Assembly: GCF_003086795.1 (NCBI RefSeq)
Contig: NZ_CP026003.1
Span: 1,260,777-1,324,776, forward strand
Source of the DNA: Stenotrophomonas sp. SAU14A_NAIMI4_5
GTDB taxonomy: Bacteria > Pseudomonadota > Gammaproteobacteria > Xanthomonadales > Xanthomonadaceae
Length of the DNA: 64,000 nt
Reading direction: 5' to 3'
In this document: in pieces, positions 23,916 through 31,982 of the stretch
Numbering within the stretch: position 1 is the first letter of the stretch
Layout: each line of letters starts with the position of its first letter
Translations under genes and position numbers: made by a program
The notes under the pieces: generated by a model
The model's input: only the letters and a program-made list of their open reading frames with translations
Told to the model about the DNA's origin: nothing
The model's database searches: none

Positions 23916-24698
23916 TCAAGCCTCGGAATGGAGAAGGGTAGTGCCGGCCGCTGGCCGGCAATCAGGGAAAGCGGTCAGCACAACCAGCACACCCGCCGCG
24001 CACAGTTCGCCCAGCAAGGGCGCGGCCACCACGTGCAGTGCATCCGCGGGCACGTCATGCGCCGCGGCCAGTGCCTGCAGCGCGTCATCCACACGCGCGC
24101 CGTCGTTGCCAAAGGCCGACAGCAGCGCATACGCCAGCGGTGCCAGTTCCTCGACCTGCAGCCGGTAGTCCACCAGGCGGCGCAGCAGCAGAAGCGTCGG
24201 CTCGCTGACGGCGGCATCGTCCATCGCGGCGTCCTCATGCACCGGCCACTGGTAGCCCAGTACCCGCACCAGCGGCGACAGCGCCAGCACGTCGCTGCCC
24301 GCAGGCGTGTACTGCAGCGAATGCCCTGCGTCGCGCGCTTCGATGTGCAGCGCCTGCTGGGTGCTTTCGTAGTGCGCCAGCTCCGCCGCCCAGCCGGGCA
24401 GCGCGAACGTATCCTGCGTTGCCAGCCACGCAGCGAACTCGCTGGCGATCTGCGGAAACAACGGGGTATGGCAGGGGTGATGTGCGTAGTAGTACTCGAC
24501 CAGGCTGCGCCAGCGCGCTTCGCCCAGTTGTTCCTGCAGGCGCGGCAGGCTGCCGGCCAGCAGGCTGTCCAGGCTGTCGATGCACAGGCGGCGGTACACC
24601 GCCAGCCGGCGTGCCTCGATGCCATCGGGCGCCGGCATCGACGGGTCGCGCACATGGTCGGCCCAGCGCTGCTGCAGGGTGGCCAGCGACTCAGCCAT
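23916..24698 (-). CDS. hvfC: HvfC-type partner of an MNIO (DUF2063 N-terminal domain)
   Basis: A 260-residue protein. The N-terminal DUF2063 part ([16 protein letters not shown], then [29 protein letters not shown], then [17 protein letters not shown]) is the precursor-binding domain found next to DUF692 enzymes; a C-terminal helical region follows. ATG 24698 overlaps the end of the DUF692 gene by 8 bases. In characterised oxazolin/bufferin systems this partner delivers the precursor to the iron enzyme. The last codons (residues about 247-254) lie in a GTAG-type palindrome, so the C terminus appears to be repeat-derived. Confidence 0.9.
   Translation of the reverse strand: MAESLATLQQRWADHVRDPSMPAPDGIEARRLAVYRRLCIDSLDSLLAGSLPRLQEQLGEARWRSLVEYYYAHHPCHTPLFPQIASEFAAWLATQDTFALPGWAAELAHYESTQQALHIEARDAGHSLQYTPAGSDVLALSPLVRVLGYQWPVHEDAAMDDAAVSEPTLLLLRRLVDYRLQVEELAPLAYALLSAFGNDGARVDDALQALAAAHDVPADALHVVAAPLLGELCAAGVLVVLTAFPDCRPAAGTTLLHSEA
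23938..23960. repeat. GTAG palindrome inside the 3' end of hvfC
   Basis: GTAGTGCCGGCCGCTGGCCGG, one SMAG-like unit, lies within the coding sequence of the HvfC-type gene 20 bases before its stop. The same unit occurs in both orientations at 58242-58298 and at 49049-49070. Confidence 0.7.
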
Positions 24699-25536
24699 GG
24701 GCCATCTCCGGCAGCAGCACCTCGGCCTGGGCCTGGCGGATCTGCGTGACCTCGGCCAGCAGTTCGGCCAGCGGCGGGAAGTTGAAATCGCGCTCCAGCA
24801 GGGTGGGGCGCACGCCGACACGCGCATAGGCCTCGCGCAGCAGCGCCCAGACCATGCCCTTCACCGGCGCGCCGTGGGTGTCGATCTTGAAGCCATCGTC
24901 TTCGTCGAAGTGACCGGCCACGTGCAGCGAGGCGACACGGTGGCTGGGGACGCGGGCGAGGAAACCGAAGGCGTCGTAGCCGTTGTTGCAGGCGTTGACG
25001 AAGACGTTGTTGACGTCCAGCAGCAGGTCGCAGTCTGCTTCGGCCAGCACGGCGTTGATGAAGTCGATTTCGCTCATGTCCGCGCCGGGCACGGCGTAGT
25101 AGGAGATGTTCTCCACCGCGATGCGCCGGCCCAGCGTGTCCTGCACCTGGGCGATGCGCCCGGCGACGTGGCGCACAGCTTCGGCGGTGAACGGCAGCGG
25201 CAGCAGGTCGTAGACATGGCCGCCGGCAGCGCAGTAGCTCAGGTGTTCGCTGTACAGCTGCACCTGGTGCAGCTCGAGGAAGGCGCGGGTCTGTGCCAGC
25301 AGGGTGCGGTCCAGCGGGTCCGGGCCGCCCAGCGACAGCGACAGGCCGTGGCAGGTCAGGCGGTGGCGTTCGCTGAGCTGGCGCAGCGCGGCACCATGGG
25401 CGCCACCGACGCCGATCCAGTTGTCGGGCGAGACTTCGAGGAAGTCGATGGCGTCGGCGGGCATTGCCAGCAACTCGTCAATCAGGCCACGGCGCAGGCC
25501 AAGACCAGCGCTGGCGGAAGGCAGGGGCAGGGACAT
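24691..25536 (-). CDS. hvfB: HvfB-type multinuclear non-heme iron oxidase (DUF692, MNIO)
   Basis: A 281-residue TIM-barrel enzyme of the MbnB/TglH/ChrH superfamily. Metal-site segments in family order are visible: [48 protein letters not shown] and [12 protein letters not shown]. MNIOs use two or three irons to oxidise Cys (or Asp/Asn) of a peptide. With an EGKCG-type precursor next door, the expected product is an oxazolone-thioamide, as reported for HvfBC of Haemophilus. ATG 25536 has GGAG eight bases upstream. Cytosolic; it follows the precursor gene by 54 bases. Confidence 0.93.
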   Translation of the reverse strand: MSLPLPSASAGLGLRRGLIDELLAMPADAIDFLEVSPDNWIGVGGAHGAALRQLSERHRLTCHGLSLSLGGPDPLDRTLLAQTRAFLELHQVQLYSEHLSYCAAGGHVYDLLPLPFTAEAVRHVAGRIAQVQDTLGRRIAVENISYYAVPGADMSEIDFINAVLAEADCDLLLDVNNVFVNACNNGYDAFGFLARVPSHRVASLHVAGHFDEDDGFKIDTHGAPVKGMVWALLREAYARVGVRPTLLERDFNFPPLAELLAEVTQIRQAQAEVLLPEMAHG

Positions 25537-25590
25537 GCGCGGTACTCCAGGGCAGTGGCGCCGCCACGAGGGCGGCGCCGTTGGGGGCAA

Positions 25591-26067
25591 TCAGTCGTTG
25601 ACGCGGGAGAACAGGCCCTTCGGCATCGGCTTGCCGTTGGCGGTGTAGACGCTGCGCAGGTAGTCGTGCGCTTCCTGCTCGCTGATGTAGCCGTCGTGGT
25701 CGGCGTCGATGCGGTCGAATTCGGCGGCACGCTTGCCGGCCACGGCGTTGAACTCGGCACGCGAGACCCGGCCGTCGTGGTCACGGTCGGTGCGGGCAAA
25801 CGAGGCGTCCCCGCACTTGCCTTCGCCGCACTGGCCTTCGGCCACCTTGGCCTTGCCGGCGGGCTTGCTGGTGGCGGCCTTGTTGGCGCCGCACTTGCCT
25901 TCACCGCACTTGCCTTCGGCGGCGGCGCTCATGGCCACGGCACTGATCGCCAGCGGCTGGATCGCGGCGGCCTGGCCAGCCAGCAGCAGGCCGCCAGCCA
26001 GGGCGATACCGATGGCGCCGATGCGCGGCAGACGGGAAGCAGCGGTGTTCTTGGTCGAGACGGACAT
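25591..26067 (-). CDS. hvfA: HvfA-type RiPP metallophore precursor fused to an EF-hand pair
   Basis: A 158-residue precursor. Residues 1-35 form a long signal peptide (as in bufferins/oxazolins), cleaved near GQAAA. Two Cys-pair modules follow: EGKCGEGKCG (51-60; Cys54, Cys59) and EGQCGEGKCG (77-86; Cys80, Cys85), the motif in which Cys is converted to a copper-binding oxazolone-thioamide. The C-terminal half carries two canonical calcium loops, DRDHDGRVSRAE (94-105) and DADHDGYISEQE (121-132). Its neighbours are HvfB, HvfC and an HvfX-like DoxX protein. Probable role: periplasmic copper buffering. The EF-hand fusion is unusual; a plain EF-hand annotation would miss the RiPP. Confidence 0.92.
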   Translation of the reverse strand: MSVSTKNTAASRLPRIGAIGIALAGGLLLAGQAAAIQPLAISAVAMSAAAEGKCGEGKCGANKAATSKPAGKAKVAEGQCGEGKCGDASFARTDRDHDGRVSRAEFNAVAGKRAAEFDRIDADHDGYISEQEAHDYLRSVYTANGKPMPKGLFSRVND

Positions 26068-26169
26068 GGTGGTGACTCCTTGGGATGTGCACGCAGGGCG
26101 TGCGGGATGGACGCCGCGGGAAGGCGACGGAATGCGATGCGGAGAAGGGTGGGAAAGGGCGGAGGCGGA

Positions 26170-26814
26170 TCAGGCGCTGCGGCGACGACGCAGCACATGG
26201 GCCAGCAGCAGGGCGCCGCCGAGCAGGGCACCGCCGAATCCAATGCCCGGCAGCAGTGCGGCAATGGGCAGCAGCAGGGCGACCAGGCTGACGCCCCAGC
26301 CGAGGCGGTCATCGCCAACTGCGGCACGCTGCGGGCCGGCCAGCAGGCGGTCCAGGCTGAGTGCGCCGCCACCGTTGAGGATCAGTGGCAGCAGCATGGC
26401 CAGGAACAGCAGCGGCAGCTTGAAGTTGCCATAGCCCTGGTCGGTGATGGCATAGCCCTGCCAGAGTTCGCCGAGGCCGTTCCACTGGTCGGGCCAGTGC
26501 ACGGCGGCGATGGCGACCACGGTCAGCACCCAGAAGATGTAGGCCACCGAACGCGTGGCGAGGCCGAGCAGCAGCATCACCGCGCCCACCAGTTCCAGCC
26601 ACGTGGCGAGCTGCCAGTTGAGCGAGGCGGGCAGGGTGGAGAAGGGGAACGAGAAGCGGCCGTCCAGATCGGCGAACCAGTTCTGGCCGCCCAGCTTCTC
26701 GCGGCCGGATTCAAAGAACTCCCAGGCCAGCAGGGCGCGCAGGGCCAGCGGCGAAAGCCAGCGGCCGACGGCATCCAGGCGCGGGGTGTAGAGGGAGGAG
26801 GCGGTGCTGATCAT
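26170..26814 (-). CDS. DoxX-family membrane protein (HvfX-like) of the metallophore operon
   Basis: A 214-residue membrane protein with four core helices of the DoxX fold plus two C-terminal helices ([18 protein letters not shown] onward) and a basic end (RRRRSA). The conserved N-terminal [19 protein letters not shown] is typical of the DoxX proteins found with MNIO precursors and named HvfX in recent annotation. It is the first gene of the operon, 102 bases before the precursor. Its role in maturation, export or copper handling is not established. Confidence 0.87.
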   Translation of the reverse strand: MISTASSLYTPRLDAVGRWLSPLALRALLAWEFFESGREKLGGQNWFADLDGRFSFPFSTLPASLNWQLATWLELVGAVMLLLGLATRSVAYIFWVLTVVAIAAVHWPDQWNGLGELWQGYAITDQGYGNFKLPLLFLAMLLPLILNGGGALSLDRLLAGPQRAAVGDDRLGWGVSLVALLLPIAALLPGIGFGGALLGGALLLAHVLRRRRSA

Positions 26815-27156
26815 GGGTGTGTCCTGCGGGCCGGTGGTCGATGGAGGCCATTTCGGGCCACGCAGGTATCGGTAACGTGTGCCGATGCCCGGGGTTTTGT
26901 CAGCGACTGTGGCTGCGGCAGGGGTTTCGTACAGTTGGATACAAAGACGCCGCGTCGGGGCGCATCGGCGCGCTGCGCGCCCGCGTGCGGGGAACCCTGT
27001 TCCCCCGGTAGTGCCGGACCATGCCCGGCGGCCGAATGTATCGGACTGTAGGAACCGGCCGCCGGCCTACAGTCCGGTACAACTCGGCGCCGCAGCGAAA
27101 CAGCAGCGATACACCCACCGGCGGAAATGGCCACTCCCAACACCGGAGTGCCACCC
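26815..27156. other. 342-base gap between metallophore operon and alpha/beta hydrolase
   Basis: A divergent promoter region with no gene I can support. It carries a GTAG unit (GTAGTGCCGGACCATGCCCGG, 27008-27030) and a long inverted repeat (27038-27079). On the minus strand the stretch around 26931-26945 (TTTGTATCCAACTGTAC) is locally AT-richer and may hold the promoter of the metallophore operon, possibly ECF-sigma type, but I cannot match it to a defined consensus. Confidence 0.5.
27038..27079. repeat. long inverted repeat upstream of the alpha/beta hydrolase gene
   Basis: CGGACTGTAGG (27042-27052) and CCTACAGTCCG (27066-27076) are perfect 11-bp arms around a GC-rich 13-base centre (CCGG-GCC-GCCGG type). 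With one mismatch the arms extend to GTAT...GTAC (27038-27079). The end is 77 bases before the hydrolase ATG. It could be a regulator site or a repeat variant. Confidence 0.6.
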
Positions 27157-27951
27157 ATGATCCGCACCACCCTGCTTGCCGCTGCCCTGGCCCTGGCCGG
27201 CGCCGCCACCCCCGCCTTTGCCGCGCAGGCCGATGCCGGCGCGCCGCCCACCATCATCCTGGTACATGGCGCCTTCGCCGATGGCTCCAGCTGGAACAAG
27301 GTCATCAGCACCCTGCACGACTGGAAGCTGCCGGCGGTGGCCGTGCAGAACCCGCTCAGCTCGCTGGCTGACGACGTGGCGGCCACCCGCCGCGCGATTG
27401 CCGCGGCACCGGGCAAGGTGGTGCTGGTCGGCCACAGCTGGGGCGGCACGGTCATCACCGAAGCGGGCAACGATCCCAAGGTGCAGGCGCTGGTCTACGT
27501 GGCCGCGTTCGCACCGGATGTCGGCCAGTCCTCCGCGCAGCAGGGCGAAGGCTTCCCGGTCGGCCCCGGGCTGACCCGCCTGCAGGAGAAGGACGGCTAC
27601 CTGACCCTGCCGGCCGATGCCATCGCCGAGGATTTCGCACCCGACGTGATGAAGAAGACCGCCGCCCTGCTGTACAGCACGCAGGTGCCGTTGAAAGCCA
27701 GCGCACTGGGCGAGGCCGTGACCACGGCGGCGTGGCGCAGCAAGCCGAGCTGGTACGTGGTCAGCCGCGATGACCGCATGCTCTCGCCGCAGCTGCAGGT
27801 CGCCACCGCACGGCGCATCGGCGCGCAGCTGCAGTCGATCGGCAGCAGCCATGTAGCGCTGCTCTCGCACCCGGCGCAGGTGGCCGACAGCATCCTGGAA
27901 GCTGCCGGGGTGAAGCCGGCCGAGCTGCCGCTGGCCGAGCAGGGGGGCTGA
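27157..27951 (+). CDS. secreted alpha/beta hydrolase
   Basis: A 264-residue protein with a Sec signal (MIRTTLLAAALALAGAATPAFA). The alpha/beta-hydrolase core shows the oxyanion motif VHGAFADGSSW, nucleophile elbow GHSWGG (Ser94), and a late SSHVALLSHP that supplies the catalytic His; this resembles EstC/hydroxynitrile-lyase-like esterases widespread as secreted AB hydrolases. ATG 27157 has GGAG nine bases upstream. Substrate unknown. It is followed after 3 bases by a thioredoxin-like gene, so the two are co-transcribed. Confidence 0.9.
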   Translation: MIRTTLLAAALALAGAATPAFAAQADAGAPPTIILVHGAFADGSSWNKVISTLHDWKLPAVAVQNPLSSLADDVAATRRAIAAAPGKVVLVGHSWGGTVITEAGNDPKVQALVYVAAFAPDVGQSSAQQGEGFPVGPGLTRLQEKDGYLTLPADAIAEDFAPDVMKKTAALLYSTQVPLKASALGEAVTTAAWRSKPSWYVVSRDDRMLSPQLQVATARRIGAQLQSIGSSHVALLSHPAQVADSILEAAGVKPAELPLAEQGG

Positions 27952-27954
27952 GCG

Positions 27955-28500
27955 ATGGCCACGCTTCGTGCCTACACCGTGCCGCTGCTGCTGGCCCTGC
28001 TCGGCGCCGCTGCGCTGCTGCTGGCCTGGCCCAGCCCCGAAGCCGGTGCACAGACCGCCGAGGCCGCACCCGCGGCGGGATTCAGCGGCGGTGGGCCGTG
28101 GCACAACAGCCCGCCGCTGACCCTGGAGCAGCTGCGCGGGCAGGTGGTGCTGGTCGAGTTCTGGACCTACGGCTGCAGCAACTGCCTCAACGTCGCGCCG
28201 TACGTGCACCAGTGGCATGCGCGTTATGCGCCGAAGGGGCTGCGCGTGATCGGCGTGCACACGCCGGAATTCGCCTATGAAGGCCTGCAGGGCAACGTGC
28301 GCCATGCGATCCGCCGCCTCGACATCACTTGGCCGGTGGTGCAGGACAACCAGTACCGCATCTGGAACGCGTGGGGCAATCGATTCTGGCCGGCGCTGTA
28401 CCTGGTCGACCGCCAGGGCCGGGTGGTCTACCGCCATTACGGCGAAGGCGATTACGCACGTACCGAAAGCGAGATCCAGCGCCTGCTGGCCAGCCCCTGA
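27955..28500 (+). CDS. membrane-anchored thioredoxin-like (redoxin) protein
   Basis: A 181-residue protein with one N-terminal helix (YTVPLLLALLGAAALLLAW) and a periplasmic thioredoxin fold. The active-site pair is CSNC (Cys74, Cys77) within VEFWTYGCSNCLN, very like the C-terminal domain of DipZ/CcdA-fused thioredoxins, and the cis-Pro is in FWPALYLVD. Probable thiol-disulfide exchange outside the membrane, perhaps keeping a secreted thiol enzyme reduced. Co-transcribed with the hydrolase upstream and 57 bases before the two-component genes. Confidence 0.87.
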   Translation: MATLRAYTVPLLLALLGAAALLLAWPSPEAGAQTAEAAPAAGFSGGGPWHNSPPLTLEQLRGQVVLVEFWTYGCSNCLNVAPYVHQWHARYAPKGLRVIGVHTPEFAYEGLQGNVRHAIRRLDITWPVVQDNQYRIWNAWGNRFWPALYLVDRQGRVVYRHYGEGDYARTESEIQRLLASP

Positions 28501-28557
28501 GCCGCGCTACCATGGCCGCGCCGCGCGGCCTTGTCCTCCGCCGCCATCGAGAACGCA

Positions 28558-29298
28558 ATGAACCACGTACCGCACATCCTTGTCGTCGACGATGACAGCG
28601 ACATCCGCCAGATGCTGGCCGACTACCTGCAGCGCAACGGCCTGCGCATCAGCCAGGCCGATGGTGGCCGCGCCATGCGTGCGCTGATGGACACCCATGC
28701 GGTGGACCTGGTGGTGCTGGACGTGATGATGCCGGGCGAGGATGGCCTGAGCCTGTGCCGCAATCTGCGGGCCGGCAAGCACCGCGCCGTGCCGGTGGTG
28801 CTGCTGACCGCCCGCGATGATGAGACCGACCGCATCATCGGCCTGGAAATGGGCGCCGATGATTACGTGACCAAACCCTTCTCCTCGCGCGAACTGCTGG
28901 CGCGCATCAATGCGGTGATCCGCCGCACGCAGATGCTGCCGCCGAACCTGCAGGTGAGCGAAGCCGGTCGCCAGCTGGCCTTCGGCGAATGGCGCCTGGA
29001 TACCACCGCCCGCCACCTGCTGGATGCGCAGGACACCGCCTATCCGCTCAGCGGCGCCGAGTTCCGGTTGCTGCGCGTGTTCCTCGACCATGCCAACCGC
29101 GTGCTCAGCCGCGACCAGCTGCTCAGCCTCACCCAGGGCCGCGATGCCGAACTGTTCGACCGCTCCATCGACCTGCTGGTCAGCCGCGTGCGCCAGCGCC
29201 TGGGCGACGACGCGCGCGAGCCGACCTACATCAAGACCGTGCGCAGCGAAGGCTATGTGTTCAGCGTGCCGGTGCAGCTGCTGGGGCCGGAGGAATGA
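28558..29298 (+). CDS. OmpR-family response regulator
   Basis: A 246-residue regulator. The receiver domain (residues 1-125) has the acidic pocket DDD (11-13), phosphoacceptor Asp55 (VVLDVMMPGEDGL) and Lys in DDYVTKPF. A winged-helix DNA-binding domain follows (LSGAEFRLLRVFLDHANRVLSR, ending IKTVRSEGYVFSVPV). ATG 28558 overlies no good ribosome site, but homology starts there. Its stop overlaps the kinase start (ATGA), so the pair is translationally coupled. Target genes are unknown. Confidence 0.95.
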   Translation: MNHVPHILVVDDDSDIRQMLADYLQRNGLRISQADGGRAMRALMDTHAVDLVVLDVMMPGEDGLSLCRNLRAGKHRAVPVVLLTARDDETDRIIGLEMGADDYVTKPFSSRELLARINAVIRRTQMLPPNLQVSEAGRQLAFGEWRLDTTARHLLDAQDTAYPLSGAEFRLLRVFLDHANRVLSRDQLLSLTQGRDAELFDRSIDLLVSRVRQRLGDDAREPTYIKTVRSEGYVFSVPVQLLGPEE

Positions 29299-30608
29299 AC
29301 GCCGCCGCGCGCCGCCTGCCGTGGCCGCGCACGTTGTCCGCGCGCCTGCTGCTGTTGCTGCTGGGCGGGCTGACCCTGGCCCACGCGCTGTCGTTCGGCC
29401 TGCTGTTCTTCGAGCGCTACCAGGCCACGCGCAGCATGATGCTGCGCAACCTGGACGAGGACGTGGCGGTTAGCGTGGCCCTGCTGGAACACCTGCCGGC
29501 CGACCAGCGCCAGGCCTGGGTGCCGCGCCTGGAACGGCGCACCTACCGCTATCTGCTGCGCCCGGCCGCTGCAGGGCCGGCGCTGGAAACCGAGCGTGCA
29601 CGGCAGGTCACCGCCATCATCGATGACAGCCTGGAGCATCGTTACCCGCTGCAGGCCCGCCAGGTCGCGCGCCTGCCCGAACGTTTCGAGGTGGAACTGC
29701 GGCTGCACGATGGCACGCCGTTGACCATCGAAGTAACGCCGTCCGGCCTGCCGCTGGCGCGCTGGCTGCCAGCCGTGCTGCTGGCGCAGCTGGCCCTGCT
29801 GCTGCTGTGCGCGTGGCTGGCGGTACGGCTGGCGCTGCGGCCTTTGCAGCAGCTGTCGCACGCCGTCGAGCACCTGCAGCCGGGCAAGGACGCACCGATG
29901 CTGGCCGAAGATGGCCCCGCCGAAGTCGGTACGGCGGCCGCCGCATTGAATGCGCTGCAGGCGCGCATCCGTGGCCATGTCAGCGAGCGCCTGCAGATTC
30001 TCGCGGCGATCTCGCACGACCTGCAGACGCCGATCACGCGGATGAAGCTGCGGGTGGAAACGCTGCCCGAAGACGCGACCCAGCAGCGCCTGCTGGATGA
30101 CCTGGACCACCTCGGCCAGCTGGTGCGCGAGGGCGTGGCCTATGCACGCAGCAGCCACGTGGCCAGTGGTGCGCCGGTGGCAATGGATCTTGGCGCATTC
30201 CTGGCCAGCGTGGTCGGTGATTACGAGGACATGGGCAAGCCGGTCTCGGGCGGTGCACCGTCGGGGCTGACGGTGCAGACCTGGCCGCAGCCGCTGCGGC
30301 GGGTGGTCGGCAACCTGGTGGACAACGCGCTGCGCTATGCCGGCAGTGCCGAGATCGATGCGGGTCGCGATGCGGCCGGCAAGCCGTGGATCAGCGTGTC
30401 TGATCGCGGCCCGGGCATTCCCGAGGACCAGCTGCAGGCCGTGCTGGCCCCGTTCCACCGGCTGGAGAGCTCGCGCAACCGTGATACCGGCGGCACCGGG
30501 CTGGGCCTGGCCATCGCCGTGCAGCTGGCGCAGTCGCTGGGCGGTTCGCTGCAGCTGCGCAACCGCGAAGGCGGTGGCCTGCAGGCGGTGCTGCAGCTGC
30601 CGGGCTGA
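29295..30608 (+). CDS. sensor histidine kinase
   Basis: A 437-residue membrane kinase. Two helices (near residues 15-40 and 155-175) enclose a ~115-residue periplasmic sensor region without a recognised domain. HAMP, then DHp with His241 in SHDLQTPITRMKLR, then the ATP-binding domain with NLVDNALRYA (N box), SDRGPGIPEDQL (G1) and GTGLGLAIAVQLA (G2) follow. EnvZ/RstB-like architecture. Partner of the overlapping response regulator. Signal not readable from sequence. Confidence 0.95.
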   Translation: MNAAARRLPWPRTLSARLLLLLLGGLTLAHALSFGLLFFERYQATRSMMLRNLDEDVAVSVALLEHLPADQRQAWVPRLERRTYRYLLRPAAAGPALETERARQVTAIIDDSLEHRYPLQARQVARLPERFEVELRLHDGTPLTIEVTPSGLPLARWLPAVLLAQLALLLLCAWLAVRLALRPLQQLSHAVEHLQPGKDAPMLAEDGPAEVGTAAAALNALQARIRGHVSERLQILAAISHDLQTPITRMKLRVETLPEDATQQRLLDDLDHLGQLVREGVAYARSSHVASGAPVAMDLGAFLASVVGDYEDMGKPVSGGAPSGLTVQTWPQPLRRVVGNLVDNALRYAGSAEIDAGRDAAGKPWISVSDRGPGIPEDQLQAVLAPFHRLESSRNRDTGGTGLGLAIAVQLAQSLGGSLQLRNREGGGLQAVLQLPG

Positions 30609-30613
30609 TGGGT

Positions 30614-30654
30614 GGGGTCGGATCCCTTTGCCACCGGCAAAGGGCTCTGCCCCC
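30614..30654. repeat. GGGGTC...GACCCC-type palindromic repeat, copy 3
   Basis: GGGGTCGGATCCCTTTGCC / GGCAAAGGGCTCTGCCCCC inverted repeat, 6 bases after the kinase stop. Confidence 0.8.
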
Positions 30655-30709
30655 GCGCCCTGCCTGCAGATGCACCGCGCCGTCACCCCGCGCGTGACAC
30701 CCTCCGGCC

Positions 30710-31978
30710 ATGAATGAAATGACGGCGGCGCGGCAGCGCTCGATGTGGGTCGCGGGCCTGTCCACCGTGGTGGAGTGGTACGACTTCACCCTGTACCTGT
30801 ATTTCGCCACCGTGTTGTCGCGGGTGTTCTTCGGCGGCGGCGAGCAGGCGATGTTGGTCACGCTCGCGGGCTTCGCCGTCTCCTACCTGATGCGCCCGCT
30901 CGGCGCGCTGTGCTTCGGCCACCTCGGTGATCGCCTCGGCCGGCGCTGGATGCTGCTGGCCTCGATGGCGCTGATGGCGGCGGCGATGCTGGCCACCGCC
31001 CTGCTGCCGACGGCCGCCACGGCGGGTACCACGGCCGGCGTGCTGCTGCTGGTCCTGCGCTGCGTGATGGCCTTTTCGGTGGGTGGCGAATACACCGGCG
31101 TGGTCGCCTACTTGCTGGAAAGCGCACCGGCGCGTCGGCGTGGACTGGTCACTTCGCTGGCCTCGGCGGCCAGTGAAGTGGGCGCGCTGCTGGCGGTGGC
31201 GATCTCTGCGGTGACGGTGGCAATGCTCACGCCCGCACAGCTGGATGGCTGGGGCTGGCGCATTCCGTTCTTCGTCGGTGCCGCGCTCGCGCTGGTGATC
31301 CTCATCGCACGCTCGGGCATGCACGAATCGCCCGAGTTCGAGCGCCAGCGTCGCGAGGGCAGCATTCCGGCGACGCCGCTGCGCCACGTGCTGCGCAACC
31401 ATCCCGGCGCGGTGGCGCGCACCTTCGCGATTTCCGCACTCGGTTCGATCACTTACTACGTCGGCATTACCTACGTGCCGGCGTTCCTGCACGCGCAGGG
31501 ACACGATGAAGGCGATGCGCTGTGGTTGTCGACGGTGGCGGCAGTGGCGGTCATCGCCATCACGCCGCTGTGCGGACTGCTGTCCGATCGCTTCGGGCGG
31601 CGACCGCTGCTTCTGGGGCTGACCGTGCTGGCGGCGCTGCTGCCGCTGTCGATGTTCGGCTGGATGGCCGAAGCCGCGCCGCTGGGCATCGCGCTGGCGG
31701 CGGTGGTGCTGGCCTGCGTGGCGGGTGGCATCAGCGCGGTAGCGGCACCGGCCACGGCCGAGCAGTTCCCGGGCGAGGGCCGGGTGAGCGGGCTGGCACT
31801 GGGGGTGACCATGGCCACGGCGGTGTTCGGCGGTGCGACACCGTGGCTGGCGCAGTGGTGGGTGGAACGCAGCGGCTGGGCGGCGGCGCCGGGCGCGATG
31901 ATCGCGCTGGTGGCGGTGCTGGTGCTGCCGGTGCTGTGGACCCTGCCCGAGACGACCCCGGGCAGGGGCAAGCGCTAG
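30710..31978 (+). CDS. MFS transporter of the metabolite:H+ symporter (MHS) family
   Basis: A 422-residue protein with 12 predicted helices. The N-terminal STVVEWYDFTLYLYFATVLSRVFF and GHLGDRLGRRWML motifs, and the LLESAPARRRG loop, are characteristic of the MHS branch (ProP, KgtP, CitA relatives). Substrates in this branch are organic acids or compatible solutes; none can be chosen here. It is convergent with the nucleoside hydrolase gene (4 bases between stops). Confidence 0.9.
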   Translation: MNEMTAARQRSMWVAGLSTVVEWYDFTLYLYFATVLSRVFFGGGEQAMLVTLAGFAVSYLMRPLGALCFGHLGDRLGRRWMLLASMALMAAAMLATALLPTAATAGTTAGVLLLVLRCVMAFSVGGEYTGVVAYLLESAPARRRGLVTSLASAASEVGALLAVAISAVTVAMLTPAQLDGWGWRIPFFVGAALALVILIARSGMHESPEFERQRREGSIPATPLRHVLRNHPGAVARTFAISALGSITYYVGITYVPAFLHAQGHDEGDALWLSTVAAVAVIAITPLCGLLSDRFGRRPLLLGLTVLAALLPLSMFGWMAEAAPLGIALAAVVLACVAGGISAVAAPATAEQFPGEGRVSGLALGVTMATAVFGGATPWLAQWWVERSGWAAAPGAMIALVAVLVLPVLWTLPETTPGRGKR

Positions 31979-31982
31979 GCGA

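Noticed and set aside
26815..26960. ECF-sigma promoter for the metallophore operon
   Set aside because: Some -35-like TGTATCC and CGAAA pieces are present but spacing does not fit a defined consensus.
24580..27051. An 823-residue plus-strand open frame over the metallophore operon
   Set aside because: Shadow frame; all four minus-strand genes beneath it have motif support.
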